Positions 1 through 6,581 of a stretch of 10,072 nucleotides of DNA are shown here, in pieces. The notes under the pieces are model-generated. The model did no database searches. It worked only from the letters and a program-made list of their open reading frames with translations, and was not told the origin of the DNA. Each line of letters starts with the position of its first letter. Position 1 is the stretch's first letter. The DNA comes from CAZUGA01 sp964619885 (lineage in GTDB: Bacteria > Pseudomonadota > Gammaproteobacteria > Methylococcales > UBA1147), in NCBI GenBank assembly GCA_964619885.1, contig CAZUGA010000072.1:1-10072 (forward strand), written 5' to 3'. A program made the position numbers and the translations under genes.

Positions 1-52
1 ATGCCTTCTCGCTATATAGGCTTCCCAGTATGTCGAAGTCACGGATTCAGGT
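1..52. mobile_element. Putative outer end of an insertion sequence lying off the left edge
   Basis: The segment at 32-52 reappears as its reverse complement at 10020-10040 with one mismatch in 21 bases; the shared core reads GAAGTCACGGATTCAGG. The similarity stops abruptly at both copies, and the sequence on the far side of each core differs. This is what the left and right ends of one insertion sequence look like, since they share only the terminal inverted repeat. Under this reading the element's tip starts with CCTGAATCCG and its body extends leftwards out of the window. The frame of the following HDOD fragment meets a TAG at 17-19, which could be the end of a transposase or simple noise. 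No transposase sequence is visible, so the family is unknown. A dispersed non-IS repeat would look the same. Confidence 0.45.
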
Positions 53-394
53 AAAATCTTAGTACGCGCAGGAACATGCGAGCGCTATGCTGAATACACC
101 AAACGCGCTAATGTTCAAACCTACTTCATCGCGGGTCTGTTCAGCGGCCTGGATATCCTATTAGGTTTGGACATTACCGTCGCTCTGAAACAACTACCGC
201 TTTCTCGTGAAATTAAGCTCGCTATTCTGAATAGCGAAGGAGAAACTGGAGAAATTTTGGGTATCGTAAAGGCGGTCGAAGCCGGGGATTGGTACTATTT
301 TGAAGATAAAATAATAGACATCGAACAACTGAACCGTGCCTATACTGATTCCATCGCCTGGGCAAATGCAAGCCTAAGCTGCATTGAAGACTGA
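53..394 (+). pseudogene. C-terminal remnant of a YuxH-like EAL/HDOD signalling protein
   Basis: About 114 codons ending in TGA at 392-394 resemble the last part of YuxH-type proteins (EAL-like N-terminus followed by an HDOD domain). Visible family features are LVRAGTCERYAEY, then YFIAGLFSGLDILLG, then LKQLPLSREIKLAILN and the closing EAGDW stretch, which in the family follow the HDOD core. The EAL domain and HDOD core are absent. The frame is open only back to a TAG at 17-19, and the family-like sequence begins just where the IS-like end stops at about 52, so the gene looks cut by an insertion rather than by the window edge. A TTG at 167 is the first alternative start but would give only 75 residues without the conserved RAGTCE part. 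I see no convincing ribosome binding site. The product is probably non-functional. Family assignment is from recognition of the motifs, without a search. Confidence 0.65.
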
Positions 395-432
395 ACCCAG
401 TATTTATTTACTCGACAAAAATCACAGATTAT

Positions 433-515
433 TGGGCAGTCCCAAATTCATACCTCGATGCGATAACAAAGACGAATTTATCTAAAAACTTCGTCTTTGA
501 ATGACAAAGCGAAGA
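433..515. repeat. 83-bp direct repeat, copy 1
   Basis: This segment is identical to 8413-8495 at 81 of 83 positions, with mismatches at 442/8422 and 466/8446. Both copies are in the same orientation and exactly 7980 bp apart. The right part is highly structured: CAAAGACGAA (467-476), CTTCGTCTTTG (489-499) and CAAAGCGAAG (505-514), so the middle segment can pair with either neighbour. At this copy no gene on the minus strand reads into it, so the terminator it contains (see the pyk end) appears to be an orphan. It lies 38 bp after the stop of the HDOD remnant. It may be one of many dispersed copies in the genome or one side of a duplication made by an insertion. Confidence 0.9.
484..514 (-). 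terminator. Orphan intrinsic terminator inside repeat copy 1
   Basis: Read on the minus strand, CTTCGCTTTG, loop TCATT and CAAAGACGAAG form a ten-pair stem with one bulged base, followed at once by five T residues. It duplicates the pyruvate kinase terminator at 8464-8494. No gene on the minus strand upstream of it is recognisable. On the plus strand the same stem is followed by ATTTTG, so it might weakly end transcription from the HDOD remnant. Confidence 0.5.
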
Positions 516-925
516 TTTTGCAATTGGCATTGAACAATGTTTCGGGCGTTTGAAACAGCCGACATCGTTCCCCCCTCACCGCGGAGGCGAATTGAAAATC
601 ATCGCTGCCATCCGTGTGAAATTTCTAGTTTCATCATCACCAGGAAGTTCTCTTTCATAACCTTCATAACCATCGCACACAATTTTAGCGCGTCAATAAC
701 TGGGAGCCTCGTTTATGTTTTCTACAACCTAAACATCTAAACAAATCTTGATGCAATCAAACTTACGCTATTTAAATTGACAATTTGGTACCGCCGATCG
801 TTATTCGCAGCAAATTCAACCCGTTCTGTCGTAACTTAATCAATGTAACACTCACGTAATGATTTTTTAATCAAACCGTAAAATTGCCACGCTAACCTAT
901 TGCCCGTCTAACAACGATCCTACTT

Positions 926-931
926 AGGGGG
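926..931 (+). promoter_or_regulatory. Ribosome binding site of the PhoX-like gene
   Basis: AGGGGG lies nine bases before the ATG at 941. It fixes this start, which also gives a complete signal peptide. Confidence 0.6.
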
Positions 932-940
932 CATAACATT

Positions 941-2470
941 ATGAAAGATCAGAGAGTCAGTACGATATCTGTAATTTTTGGAATTCTCGCTAGCGCATCG
1001 ATAGCTTCGGTTACGAAAGCCGAAGACTTTCGCCAGCCCAATCAATCGATTGAAGCCCAATTCGACCTATTAGCAAAAGGCATCAAAGCAAGCTACGTTA
1101 CCAGAGAAATAGGCCAAGACGCGGACCAAATGGCATTCTGGCCCCATGGATCGGAACGACCAACGCATCTGGCAGTTTGTATAGAAGAACGCTTGGAATG
1201 TTTATCCGGCAATTGCGCCGTCCCTTTTCAGCCTGGCGACAAATTACAACCAGCGGTACAAATGATTGACTTACGAACCGAAAAAGTCACGACCATTGTA
1301 AGGGGTATGACAATTTGTGACGGTATTCGAACAACCCCTTGGGGATCGCTTGTCGCCACCGAAGAAGATTTTTCAACGGACATCGGCGGATTGTACGAGA
1401 TTTTGGATCCTTTGAGTGGTGATGAATTTACTGTTCTGGAACGGGGTGGCGCTGCAAAACCAGCGACCATAATCGACCAAAACGGTATGGACGCTAACGA
1501 TCGAATTCGAAAATGGACACCAGTGCCGGTAATACGGTGGGAAGGTCTTTATATCGATCCGACCGGTGTTGTTATCGGCGGTGACGAAGAACGTCCGGGC
1601 AGTTACCGAAACGGAGACACCGACGGAGGTGCAATATTTAAATTCATACCGAAGGTATTACGTACAGAAACGGATGAGTACATAGAGTCATTGGAAGACT
1701 CACCTTTTGCAGCCGGATCTTCTTACGCGTTACAGGTTTCGTGCCGAGATAACCGCCAACAATTCGGCCAAGGATGCGAAATTGGCGCCGGCACCTGGGT
1801 GCCGTTGACCGAGACCGAAGGGCGAATCGGCAGAGAAGCCGCGAACGATGCCGGGGCGACCGGTTATTACAGACCCGAAGATCTTCACGTCGACCCCATA
1901 TACCATGATGAAAACAATCCAAACGCAATACGTTTTTGCTTTGCCGCGACTGGAAATCAAGCGGCAAGCAATTACGGTGAAGTTCAATGCGCCGTCGACC
2001 AAGACGTCACCGCAGCAGGCGGTCCAACTGGCAGTGTTGTAATCAATCGCTTTATAGAAGGTAACCCCGAGCTTAATCAACCGGATAACCTCGCGTTTCA
2101 ACCCAAAACCGGCAACCTATATATCATTGAGGATAATCCCAACGGCGACGTATGGGCATGTTTACCCGATGGCGACGACAAGGATATCAAGTCGGATGGT
2201 TGCGTTCGCCTGTTGACATTAGCTGACCCATCTACCGAACCCACGGGTTTGATATTTACCCCAAATGGTCGTAAAGCCTACTTTAATATCCAGCATAGCG
2301 ACGACGGAAACATGCCATTGGTTGATGATTTTCGCACCGACGACATGGTACTACTGACAGGCTTTAAAGTTAGACGCGTGTTGCGTCGCGGTTTCGATTT
2401 TGGATTAGAAACAGAGCACTATTTGAACGCCTCATCGAAATCCCTGTTTGGTTTTGGAAAAAAATACTAA
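941..2470 (+). CDS. Secreted PhoX/DUF839-like beta-propeller protein (putative phosphatase family)
   Basis: The 509-residue product begins with a Sec-type signal peptide (hydrophobic 8-22, likely cut after TKA at 27), so it should act in the periplasm or outside the cell. The C-terminal third carries PhoX/DUF839 hallmarks: PDNLAF at 381-386, the acidic pair in YIIED at 397-398, and PTGLIFTPNGRKAYFNIQH at about 434-452, resembling the late propeller blades and ligand region of that family. Known PhoX enzymes are calcium- and iron-dependent alkaline phosphatases exported by Tat. This protein has no twin-arginine motif, so cofactor loading or activity may differ. It has ten cysteines after the signal peptide, an even number consistent with disulfides. 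Catalytic residues were not verified by alignment. A strong terminator follows, so it is probably monocistronic. Phosphatase activity is uncertain; another propeller hydrolase or binding role is possible. Confidence 0.7.
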   Translation: MKDQRVSTISVIFGILASASIASVTKAEDFRQPNQSIEAQFDLLAKGIKASYVTREIGQDADQMAFWPHGSERPTHLAVCIEERLECLSGNCAVPFQPGDKLQPAVQMIDLRTEKVTTIVRGMTICDGIRTTPWGSLVATEEDFSTDIGGLYEILDPLSGDEFTVLERGGAAKPATIIDQNGMDANDRIRKWTPVPVIRWEGLYIDPTGVVIGGDEERPGSYRNGDTDGGAIFKFIPKVLRTETDEYIESLEDSPFAAGSSYALQVSCRDNRQQFGQGCEIGAGTWVPLTETEGRIGREAANDAGATGYYRPEDLHVDPIYHDENNPNAIRFCFAATGNQAASNYGEVQCAVDQDVTAAGGPTGSVVINRFIEGNPELNQPDNLAFQPKTGNLYIIEDNPNGDVWACLPDGDDKDIKSDGCVRLLTLADPSTEPTGLIFTPNGRKAYFNIQHSDDGNMPLVDDFRTDDMVLLTGFKVRRVLRRGFDFGLETEHYLNASSKSLFGFGKKY

Positions 2471-2513
2471 ATAACCGTCTAACTCGGTTTTAGACTAGCC
2501 CACACGGTTAGTT

Positions 2514-2545
2514 GCCCGCCCTGATTTTATTCCGGGCGGGCTTTT
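2514..2545 (+). terminator. Strong intrinsic terminator after the PhoX-like gene
   Basis: GCCCGCCC at 2514-2521 and GGGCGGGC at 2534-2541 form a perfect eight-pair GC stem with a 12-base loop. It is followed by TTTTCCTGTTT. It lies 43 bp after the stop codon at 2468-2470. Confidence 0.9.
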
Positions 2546-2562
2546 CCTGTTTAATCGATCAG

Positions 2563-2580
2563 CTCCAAAATGTTTTGGAG
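2563..2580. promoter_or_regulatory. Perfect palindrome, possible operator 1 of the cytochrome gene
   Basis: CTCCAAAATGTTTTGGAG is a perfect 8+8 dyad with a two-base centre. It lies between the upstream terminator and the cytochrome start. A short spacer and AT-rich inner half-sites suit a dimeric repressor or activator better than an RNA hairpin. A related palindrome lies 42 bp downstream, centre to centre. The regulator is not identified. Confidence 0.4.
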
Positions 2581-2606
2581 TGATTTAAATCGAGTAGATT
2601 CGTAAT

Positions 2607-2620
2607 ACAAATCAATTTGT
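2607..2620. promoter_or_regulatory. Second palindrome, possible operator 2 of the cytochrome gene
   Basis: ACAAATCAATTTGT is a perfect 6+6 dyad with a two-base centre, 17 bp before the ATG at 2638. Its half-site shares CAAA/TTTG and the same spacer length with the palindrome at 2563-2580. At this position a bound protein would cover the transcription start or ribosome loading region. Confidence 0.35.
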
Positions 2621-2637
2621 GGTCTTTGTAGAAAAGC

Positions 2638-4344
2638 ATGAAACTAGTTCGAACAAACACTCTTTGTACCACTATATCGGTAATAATTTCGATTTTATTG
2701 AATTCGTGCAATCGCGAATATAGCCCGTTAACCTCGCCATCGAAATTAGACTCCGAATCAGTTCATAGCAATCAATCGCTTGCTTTAACATCCCAACAGA
2801 TTACCGAGTATTTGCGAGACAATGCGCAACTGCTGCCTCCCCGGGCTCGCGGTTCCGGCGCCGCACATGTCGTAAACCGGGAAGCTGTAATTCCTCCTCA
2901 GTGTTATACCAAAACCGAGGGCAAATTTAACCCCTGCTATGTTTGTCACCAAAACGAGATTTCCGGCCGGGAAAATCGAATGAACGACGGACAACTACAA
3001 ATCGCTTACAGCTTTAGTGAAACCGGAAAAACCAATCACTGGAATAATCTTCACGAAGACCGGCGGGCGCAGGTGGAACAAATCAGCGACAATGAAATTT
3101 TGGAATGGATCTCCGCCGATAATTTTTCAAGATTGTCGGACCAATTGGAAAACGCCGAATTTAGAGGCTTTATTCCTAAGCTGGAAAACCTTGCACAGGG
3201 AGCATCGGCATTCGACGAAAGAGGTATCGCAAATGACGGCAGCCATTGGATCGCATTTAATTACAAACCGATGCCAAGCACGTTTTGGCCAACCAATGGA
3301 TCAACCGACGATGTAATGATTAGGCTACCCGCAAAATTTCGGGAAAACGAAAAAGGCGCCTATTCGACTGAAATTTATATGGCCAATTTAGCGGTCTTGG
3401 AAGCGGCAATCAAAGGATTCTCTAAAATCAATACAATACCGATCAACGAAACGCGAATCCAAATTGACGTCAACGGCGACAATCAGCTACAAGTCGTTCA
3501 CAACATAAAAAAACCAGACCATTATTTTGGAAACGCGTCCAGCGAAAAGGTTGTCGATTTTATTTATCCGGAAGGCACTGAATTCTTACACACTGTGCGC
3601 TATATCGGGGTTACACCGGACGGTCAAATTTATAACGCACCGAGAATGAAAGAAGTCCGGTATATGGTAAAAACCAAATGGCTACCCGAGACGGTATTGG
3701 CGCACTATTACGATGAGGAATACCAAGAAAAATTGGAGGGCACACTACCTCATTATCCGGATCGGGCTCAATCGGGTCTTTACAATAAAATGGGTTGGCA
3801 TATTCAAGGTTTTATTGAAGACAAGGACGGTCACCTGCGCTTTAATACATATGAAGAGACAATGTTCTGTATGGGTTGCCACACGACCATAGGATCGACT
3901 ATCGACAAAACGTTTAGCTTTCCGCGCAAAATCGACGGTGCTGCGGGTTGGGGTTATATCAATCTAAAAGGCATGCCGGACGCACCAAACTACGGAGAAA
4001 AAGACGGTGAAATACTCACCTATCTTAGCCGGGTGGGTGGCGGCACGGAATTTCGAAATAACCCAGAAATGGCTAAACGGTGGTATAACGCGGATCATTC
4101 TGTAAACAGGACAGCCGTCAAAAATGCTCTGGATGTTTACGAATTGATAACGCCTTCCCCGAAAAGGGCGTTACAACTTAACAAAGCGTATCGGGTAATC
4201 GTCAAAGACCAAGATTTTATTTACGGACGTGATGCCTCAATATTCCCGGTTGAAACCGTATACGACAAAGTACCCGAAGACGCACCCACACTTCCAACCA
4301 AAAATAGCTACGATTGGGATATCCGTCTCGATTGGACAGAGTGA
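2638..4344 (+). CDS. Diheme c-type cytochrome lipoprotein
   Basis: The 568-residue protein starts with a short charged region, a hydrophobic helix and a lipobox-like LNSC, making Cys24 the likely lipidated residue. It is therefore expected to be membrane-anchored on the outer side of the inner membrane or in the outer membrane. Two CxxCH haem c motifs are visible: CYVCH at 100-104 and CMGCH at 411-415. They are separated by about 300 residues that include KPMPSTFWPTNGSTDDVMIR, a tryptophan- and proline-rich block. This is not a classic diheme peroxidase or small electron carrier; I recognise it only as a large diheme lipoprotein of unknown role. It probably passes electrons to or from an envelope redox partner. 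It follows the PhoX-like gene but is separated by a terminator, so it should have its own promoter near the palindromes. The ribosome binding site (AGAAAAG) is weak. Confidence 0.8.
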   Translation: MKLVRTNTLCTTISVIISILLNSCNREYSPLTSPSKLDSESVHSNQSLALTSQQITEYLRDNAQLLPPRARGSGAAHVVNREAVIPPQCYTKTEGKFNPCYVCHQNEISGRENRMNDGQLQIAYSFSETGKTNHWNNLHEDRRAQVEQISDNEILEWISADNFSRLSDQLENAEFRGFIPKLENLAQGASAFDERGIANDGSHWIAFNYKPMPSTFWPTNGSTDDVMIRLPAKFRENEKGAYSTEIYMANLAVLEAAIKGFSKINTIPINETRIQIDVNGDNQLQVVHNIKKPDHYFGNASSEKVVDFIYPEGTEFLHTVRYIGVTPDGQIYNAPRMKEVRYMVKTKWLPETVLAHYYDEEYQEKLEGTLPHYPDRAQSGLYNKMGWHIQGFIEDKDGHLRFNTYEETMFCMGCHTTIGSTIDKTFSFPRKIDGAAGWGYINLKGMPDAPNYGEKDGEILTYLSRVGGGTEFRNNPEMAKRWYNADHSVNRTAVKNALDVYELITPSPKRALQLNKAYRVIVKDQDFIYGRDASIFPVETVYDKVPEDAPTLPTKNSYDWDIRLDWTE

Positions 4345-4448
4345 ATAATTCCTTATTGTGGTAGGCGTTGGACTTAAGAAACCCTAACACTGAAAATGGA
4401 CTAATTATTAACGGGCAAGTCACTAGCGTTGACAAAAAATAATCACAC

Positions 4449-4610
4449 TCAAAGTCGGCTACTAAAAATAGACCAAAATCGATCGCCATATTTTAAGCCA
4501 TAAATTGAGCCAGCAATCGCAAAGATTATCGATATGCTTAGACCCGACCACCAAGCTTTGTCCTTGGCGCTGAATATCGAAATTGCTTTCCGGGGTTGGG
4601 CGATGATCAT
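4449..4610 (-). CDS. Doubtful small single-helix membrane protein
   Basis: A 53-codon frame starting MIIAQPRKA contains one plausible membrane helix (WWSGLSISIIFAIAGSIYG) followed by KYGDRFWSIF. The pattern of a positive N-terminus, helix and aromatic tail looks protein-like. There is no ribosome binding site, and the acyltransferase terminator lies directly upstream. A longer version starting at 4661 would begin inside that terminator. It could be the tail of a decayed gene or chance. I do not recognise a family. Confidence 0.25.
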   Translation of the reverse strand: MIIAQPRKAISIFSAKDKAWWSGLSISIIFAIAGSIYGLKYGDRFWSIFSSRL

Positions 4611-4632
4611 GTTAGCGCTTTGGCTAGACGGA

Positions 4633-4659
4633 AAAAAGTGGCCGGCTGATAGACCCGGC
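4633..4659 (-). terminator. Intrinsic terminator of the OlsF-like gene
   Basis: On the minus strand GCCGG, a nine-base loop and CCGGC form a short GC stem, followed by CAC and six T residues. It begins 15 bp after the stop codon of the acyltransferase. The stem has only five pairs, so it may be leaky. Confidence 0.6.
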
Positions 4660-4673
4660 AAAATCTTCTGTTC

Positions 4674-6395
4674 TCAGGCACTCAGTTTTCTTTCAATATA
4701 GCGTTGCCTTTTTTTCTCGGTAATTTTATCCAGCTCCACCATAATCAGACTATCGATGCAGTTATTAAATTGTGCATCAATATTGAAGTCGATAAAGTGG
4801 CAACCTTTGTCCGTACACAGTTCCACATATTGCTTGTAGAGCATGGGAATTTTAAGGCCCAGTTTTTTTAATTCGCTGGTGAGGATCTTAAAACTGGCTT
4901 TGTAATCACCATTGAACTCTGCTTCCGCAAATTGGCGGCATTTTTCCGAAATAATAAATGGAGTTCTGGCTTCGGCTAACGGTAAATCGGACCCGAATTG
5001 CTGTTGATAGAAACTGATAATCACTTCTTTGGCCAATTGCGGATAAGCGTTGCTGATACTGACCGGGCCAAACAGATATTTGACTTCCGGATGATCGTGA
5101 AGATAGGCGCCGATGCCATACCAGAGATAATCAAGACTGCGCTGCCCCCAGTAGCGCGGCTGCACAAAACTGCGTCCCAATTCTAGGGTATAGGGTAATA
5201 GCCTCTGGAAATCCGCTTTCAAATCAAACAGGGAATTCGTGTAAAAGCCCTCAACCCCCAGACTGTTCATTATTTTTTGCCCCTCGCCAATCCGGTATGA
5301 ACCGACGATTTCCAGATCGTCTTCGTCCCACAAAACCAGGTGACTGTAGTACACATCATACATATCAAGATCAAATGCATAGCCAGTGCCTTCCTCAACT
5401 GCGCGAAAAGTCAGTTCCCGCAGGCGCGCGATCTCCTGGATCACGGGACAATCATCCCGGTATTGATAAAGGAAAATCACCTTGCCATCTTTGGTTTCAC
5501 CCAGTCTGCGCGATTCATACAAGGCTTTCTTTAGCGCCTTGCTGTCCACCGGATGAGCCACGGTTTCGAAAGTGGTGAATAATGATTTTTTGTTTTTTTT
5601 GCCCAGATTCAATACGTGCTTACGGAAGCGTTGGCTGAGCTCTTTATTATTAAGTTCGCTTTCCTTGATAGCCCGATAGGCTATCGGGGAGCCCACCGTG
5701 AATTTCAGTTCCTGATTCGGCTTGTTAAACATTTCCTGCACCAGCAGCAAGGTCCCCATTGGTTTATACAGCGTTGACAACGCATAAAACAATGATGAAT
5801 TGCAGGCTTTGATATGAATAGGCAACACCGGGCAACGGGCCTTTTTAGACAATTTGATAAAGCCGCTTTTCCATTTGCCGTCACGCACACCTTTAGGGGT
5901 GATACGCGAAACCTCTCCAGCGGGAAAAACAATCACCGCTTGCTCTTTTTGCAGAGCATTCAGCATGGCTGTATAAGCCTGTTTATGTGATTTATTCTCC
6001 GACACCACATCGACGGTAAGAAAGACCGATTTTAACGGCTCCATATACGCCAGGACTTGATTAGCCACAATACGCACATCGGGGCGCACGGTGCGGATCA
6101 ATTTGACCAGGGCCAGACCGTCTAATGTGCCTATAGGATGATTGGCAACAATCAATAATCGCCCTTCGGAGGGTATGTTGTTATATGAGTCGGGACTGAC
6201 CTGGTAACTGAATTTAAAGTAATTGAGTAATTTATCTAAAAATGCAAAGCCGCGTAGATGCCGGTTTTTTTCTATCACCTGATTAAAATCATCTTCATGT
6301 AATAATTTTTTTAACACTTTCAGCAGGTATTTATTTTCTTTCCCAAGCGTTACCTGCGGATAAGTTTCACGAAATATTCTTTCGGCATCAATCAT
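4674..6395 (-). CDS. olsF: OlsF-like bifunctional acyltransferase (LPLAT + GNAT), putative ornithine lipid synthase
   Basis: The 573-residue protein has two acyltransferase halves. Residues about 50-265 form a PlsC/hemolysin-type lysophospholipid acyltransferase domain, with NHPIGTLDG at 85-93 (catalytic His86, Asp92) and FPAGEVSR at 157-164. Residues about 310-480 form an OlsB-like N-acyltransferase (GNAT) domain with LRELTFR at 325-331 and ELGRSFVQPRYWG at 405-417. This order and length match OlsF proteins, which N-acylate ornithine and then O-acylate the product to make phosphorus-free ornithine lipids at the inner membrane. The ATG at 6395 follows an AAGGAAAG ribosome binding site at good spacing. 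A PhoB-type promoter candidate lies just upstream, and known OlsF systems are induced by phosphate limitation. Other members of this hemolysin-like family are unproven, so another amino-acid substrate is possible. Confidence 0.75.
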   Translation of the reverse strand: MIDAERIFRETYPQVTLGKENKYLLKVLKKLLHEDDFNQVIEKNRHLRGFAFLDKLLNYFKFSYQVSPDSYNNIPSEGRLLIVANHPIGTLDGLALVKLIRTVRPDVRIVANQVLAYMEPLKSVFLTVDVVSENKSHKQAYTAMLNALQKEQAVIVFPAGEVSRITPKGVRDGKWKSGFIKLSKKARCPVLPIHIKACNSSLFYALSTLYKPMGTLLLVQEMFNKPNQELKFTVGSPIAYRAIKESELNNKELSQRFRKHVLNLGKKNKKSLFTTFETVAHPVDSKALKKALYESRRLGETKDGKVIFLYQYRDDCPVIQEIARLRELTFRAVEEGTGYAFDLDMYDVYYSHLVLWDEDDLEIVGSYRIGEGQKIMNSLGVEGFYTNSLFDLKADFQRLLPYTLELGRSFVQPRYWGQRSLDYLWYGIGAYLHDHPEVKYLFGPVSISNAYPQLAKEVIISFYQQQFGSDLPLAEARTPFIISEKCRQFAEAEFNGDYKASFKILTSELKKLGLKIPMLYKQYVELCTDKGCHFIDFNIDAQFNNCIDSLIMVELDKITEKKRQRYIERKLSA

Positions 6396-6425
6396 TTATC
6401 TTTCCTTTTATCTATAACCTCCGGG

Positions 6426-6459
6426 AGTGTAGAGCGCTAATATGTCAACTGTATGAATA
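6426..6459 (-). promoter_or_regulatory. Candidate PhoB-dependent promoter of the OlsF-like gene
   Basis: On the minus strand TATTCATACAGTTGACAT (6459 to 6442) consists of two seven-base half-sites related to CTGTCAT, four bases apart. It agrees with the E. coli phoB-type Pho box at 13 of 18 positions, as I count from memory of that site. A TACACT -10 element (6431-6426) follows after ten bases, the spacing seen in the E. coli phoA promoter. No normal -35 is needed in this class. The expected start would be near 6419, giving a leader of roughly 25 bases that contains the ribosome binding site. The site has not been scored against a matrix. Confidence 0.5.
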
Positions 6460-6581
6460 CTGGTACCCGGCAAACAAAATGCGAAGTCGATCACAAATTT
6501 ATTTACAGCGGCCCGAATACCATTTGAACGAAACACTGAGTAACGTGATGAAATTTACGAGCTGTTGAGCCGACCCGTTGA

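Larger units (their letters stand above)
395..940. other. Intergenic region, no convincing gene
   Basis: The stretch holds the first copy of the 83-bp repeat (433-515) and an AT-rich upstream region for the PhoX-like gene. A 67-codon frame at 537-740 has no ribosome binding site, no recognisable motif and low-complexity composition, so I do not call it. A perfect tandem duplication of TTCATAACC lies at 654-671. A candidate promoter element TAAAAT at 879-884 lacks a good -35 partner. The minus strand contains only short broken frames. Confidence 0.6.
4345..4673. other. Intergenic region between convergent genes
   Basis: This 329-bp stretch separates the plus-strand cytochrome from the minus-strand acyltransferase. 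It holds the acyltransferase terminator at 4633-4659 and a doubtful small membrane ORF at 4449-4610. I see no terminator hairpin for the cytochrome gene and no repeat. TTGACA at 4429-4434 has no suitable -10 partner on the plus strand. Confidence 0.6.

Noticed and set aside
433..515. Integron attC or CRISPR repeat
   Set aside because: No attC core ends (RYYYAAC/GTTRRRY), only two copies nearly 8 kb apart, no integrase or cas gene.
654..671. Perfect tandem copy of TTCATAACC
   Set aside because: Only two units, no palindrome or promoter geometry; one half resembles a Pho half-site but the second does not.
537..740. 67-codon plus-strand open frame
   Set aside because: No ribosome binding site, no motif, and composition typical of chance frames in an intergenic region.
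1228..2101. Several long open frames on the opposite strand of the PhoX-like gene
   Set aside because: They lie wholly inside a gene with strong family motifs and a signal peptide, and their own translations lack recognisable features.
5297..5578. Plus-strand open frames inside the OlsF-like gene
   Set aside because: Opposite-strand shadows of a gene with clear catalytic motifs.
6442..6447. TTGACA-type -35 read alone as a sigma-70 promoter for the OlsF-like gene
   Set aside because: No -10 element at 16-18 bases; the same bases fit better as the second half-site of a Pho box.
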